Translations under genes and position numbers: made by a program | In this document: positions 63,017 through 64,000 of the stretch, in pieces | How positions within the stretch are numbered: position 1 is the first letter of the stretch | How the letters are laid out: each line of letters opens with the position of its first letter | From: Methylobacterium sp. CB376 | GTDB lineage: Bacteria > Pseudomonadota > Alphaproteobacteria > Rhizobiales > Beijerinckiaceae | Length of the DNA: 64,000 nucleotides | Reading direction: 5' to 3' | Assembly: GCF_029714205.1 (NCBI RefSeq) | Contig: NZ_CP121648.1 | Coordinates: 4,031,001 to 4,095,000, forward strand | Notes under the pieces: generated by a model | Told to the model about the DNA's origin: nothing | What the model saw: the letters and a program-made list of their open reading frames with translations, nothing else | Databases searched by the model: none

Positions 63017-64000
63017 ATGCGCGCCATCAGGATCGGAGCCCGAGGAGGCCTCGACGCGCTCGAAGCCGTCGACCTGCCGGAGCCCGGCGAGCCCGGACCC
63101 GGCCAGATCCGGGTGCGGCTGCGGGCGAGTTCGCTCAATTACCACGATTACGGCGTGGCCCGGGCGACCGATGGCCGCTTCGCCGGCCGCATCCCGCTCT
63201 CGGACGGCGCCGGCGAGGTCGAGGCGGTGGGCGAGGGCGTCGCCGAATTCGCGCCCGGGGACGCGGTCGTGTCCTGCTTCTTCCCGCTCTGGCAGGACGG
63301 CCCGGCGGAGGTCGGGGACTTCTCCACCGTGCCGGGCGACGGCGTCGACGGCTACGCCCGCGAGGCTTTGGTGCGGCCCGCGACCTGGTTCACGCGCGCG
63401 CCTGCCGGCTACAGCCACGCCGAGGCCGCGACGCTGACCACCGCGGGGCTCACCGCGTGGCGGGCGCTCGTGGTCGATGGCGGGCTCAAGGCCGGGGACA
63501 GCGTGCTGGTGCTCGGCACCGGCGGCGTCTCGATCTTCGCGCTCCAGATCGCCAAGGCGATGGGCGCCACCGTGATCGCCACCTCCTCGTCGGACGAGAA
63601 GCTCGCCCGGGCGCGGGCGCTCGGGGCCGACCACCTCGTCAATTACCGCGCCGAGCCGCACTGGGGCGAGGCGGTCCGGCGCCTCACGGGCGGGCGCGGC
63701 GTCGACCACGTCGTCGAGGTCGGCGGGCCGGGCACGCTGCCGCAATCGATCGCGGCCGTGCGCGTGGGCGGCCACATCTCGCTGATCGGCGTGCTCACCG
63801 GGCGCGGCGGCGAGGTGCCGACCGCGGCGCTGATGGCCAAGCAGGCCCGGCTGCAGGGGCTGATCGTCGGCAGCCGGCGCCACCAGCAGGATTTCGTGCG
63901 CGCCCTCGACGCGACGGGCCTGCGGCCGGTGATCGACCGCAGCTTCCCCCTGGAGGCGCTGGCGGAGGCGTTCCGGCACGAGGAATCCGGTGCGCATCTC
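63017..64000 (+). CDS. zinc-type alcohol dehydrogenase/quinone reductase-like (partial at window end)
   Basis: 328 codons lie in the window and the frame runs off the end. MDR superfamily: GroES part VRLRASSLNYHDYGVA, NADP Rossmann LVLGTGGVSIFALQIAKAMGA, HVVEVGGPGTLPQS. The catalytic zinc Cys (usually GxxxCG or CxxD) is replaced by NYHDYG, so it may be a quinone reductase-like NADPH enzyme. It follows the sorbosone-type gene. Confidence 0.82.
   Translation, partial: MRAIRIGARGGLDALEAVDLPEPGEPGPGQIRVRLRASSLNYHDYGVARATDGRFAGRIPLSDGAGEVEAVGEGVAEFAPGDAVVSCFFPLWQDGPAEVGDFSTVPGDGVDGYAREALVRPATWFTRAPAGYSHAEAATLTTAGLTAWRALVVDGGLKAGDSVLVLGTGGVSIFALQIAKAMGATVIATSSSDEKLARARALGADHLVNYRAEPHWGEAVRRLTGGRGVDHVVEVGGPGTLPQSIAAVRVGGHISLIGVLTGRGGEVPTAALMAKQARLQGLIVGSRRHQQDFVRALDATGLRPVIDRSFPLEALAEAFRHEESGAHL

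Overview
The window reads as chromosome of a very GC-rich alphaproteobacterium. A nifB-fdxN-LRV-nifZ-nifT block with a NifA/sigma-54 promoter sits about 25 kb from a lanthanide-type PQQ alcohol dehydrogenase cluster. Together with an F1 ATPase zeta subunit, a HWE-type sensor kinase and many ABC importers for organic acids and amino acids, this points to a nitrogen-fixing Methylobacterium of the M. nodulans / sp. 4-46 type. The genus is inferred from gene content and recalled similarity; no search was run.

Layout. 0-6.1 kb: an XRE-cupin regulator diverges from an amino-acid ABC importer and a flavin amine/amino-acid oxidase; an Ldh-type dehydrogenase and a 2-keto-4-pentenoate hydratase-like gene converge on them. 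6.2-10.3 kb: a P1B metal ATPase, ATPase zeta subunit, a small conserved protein and a CBS-BON protein. 10.4-14.8 kb: the nifB operon on the minus strand, ending in a SIR2-like gene. 14.8-21.9 kb: a nitrate/taurine-type ABC importer with two amidohydrolases (one frameshifted), an NTF2-like protein and a GntR/FCD regulator. 21.9-24.9 kb: gene-poor stretch with small ORFs. 24.9-29.5 kb: EamA exporter, peptidase T, membrane adenylate/guanylate cyclase and a flavin monooxygenase. 29.5-41.9 kb: alcohol-oxidation region, with a sigma-54-type aldehyde dehydrogenase, FIST protein, ApbE, NosR-like flavo/iron-sulfur membrane protein, YVTN beta-propeller, two periplasmic binding proteins, cytochrome c and an ExaF/PedH-type quinoprotein. 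42-47.6 kb: sensor kinase and stress-type DUF2382 proteins. 47.7-60 kb: a second amino-acid importer in one operon with an SDR, an enolase-superfamily enzyme and a D-amino-acid-dehydrogenase-like flavoprotein; then a flavin monooxygenase-cupin pair and a complete branched-chain-type (Liv) importer. 60-64 kb: a methyltransferase, a soluble PQQ-sugar-dehydrogenase-like/cytochrome c fusion, and a truncated zinc-type alcohol dehydrogenase.

How the parts fit. ExaF-like enzyme would oxidise an alcohol in the periplasm and pass electrons to the adjacent cytochrome c; the NAD-dependent aldehyde dehydrogenase would remove the aldehyde in the cytoplasm. The NosR-like protein carries a flavinylation motif and its gene overlaps that of ApbE, the enzyme that would attach the FMN, suggesting an extra electron-transfer module.

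The most unusual feature is a family of about 100-120 bp palindromic repeats (five copies). Four copies supply, from their hairpin-end TGA, the stop codon of the gene running into them; one copy terminates both convergent neighbours, one from each end. Other points of interest are paired operator-like sites at the XRE gene, a textbook NifA-sigma54 promoter at nifB, a second sigma-54-like promoter with TGTCGCA palindromes before the aldehyde dehydrogenase, and a SIR2-like nif-operon protein that seems to lack the catalytic asparagine.
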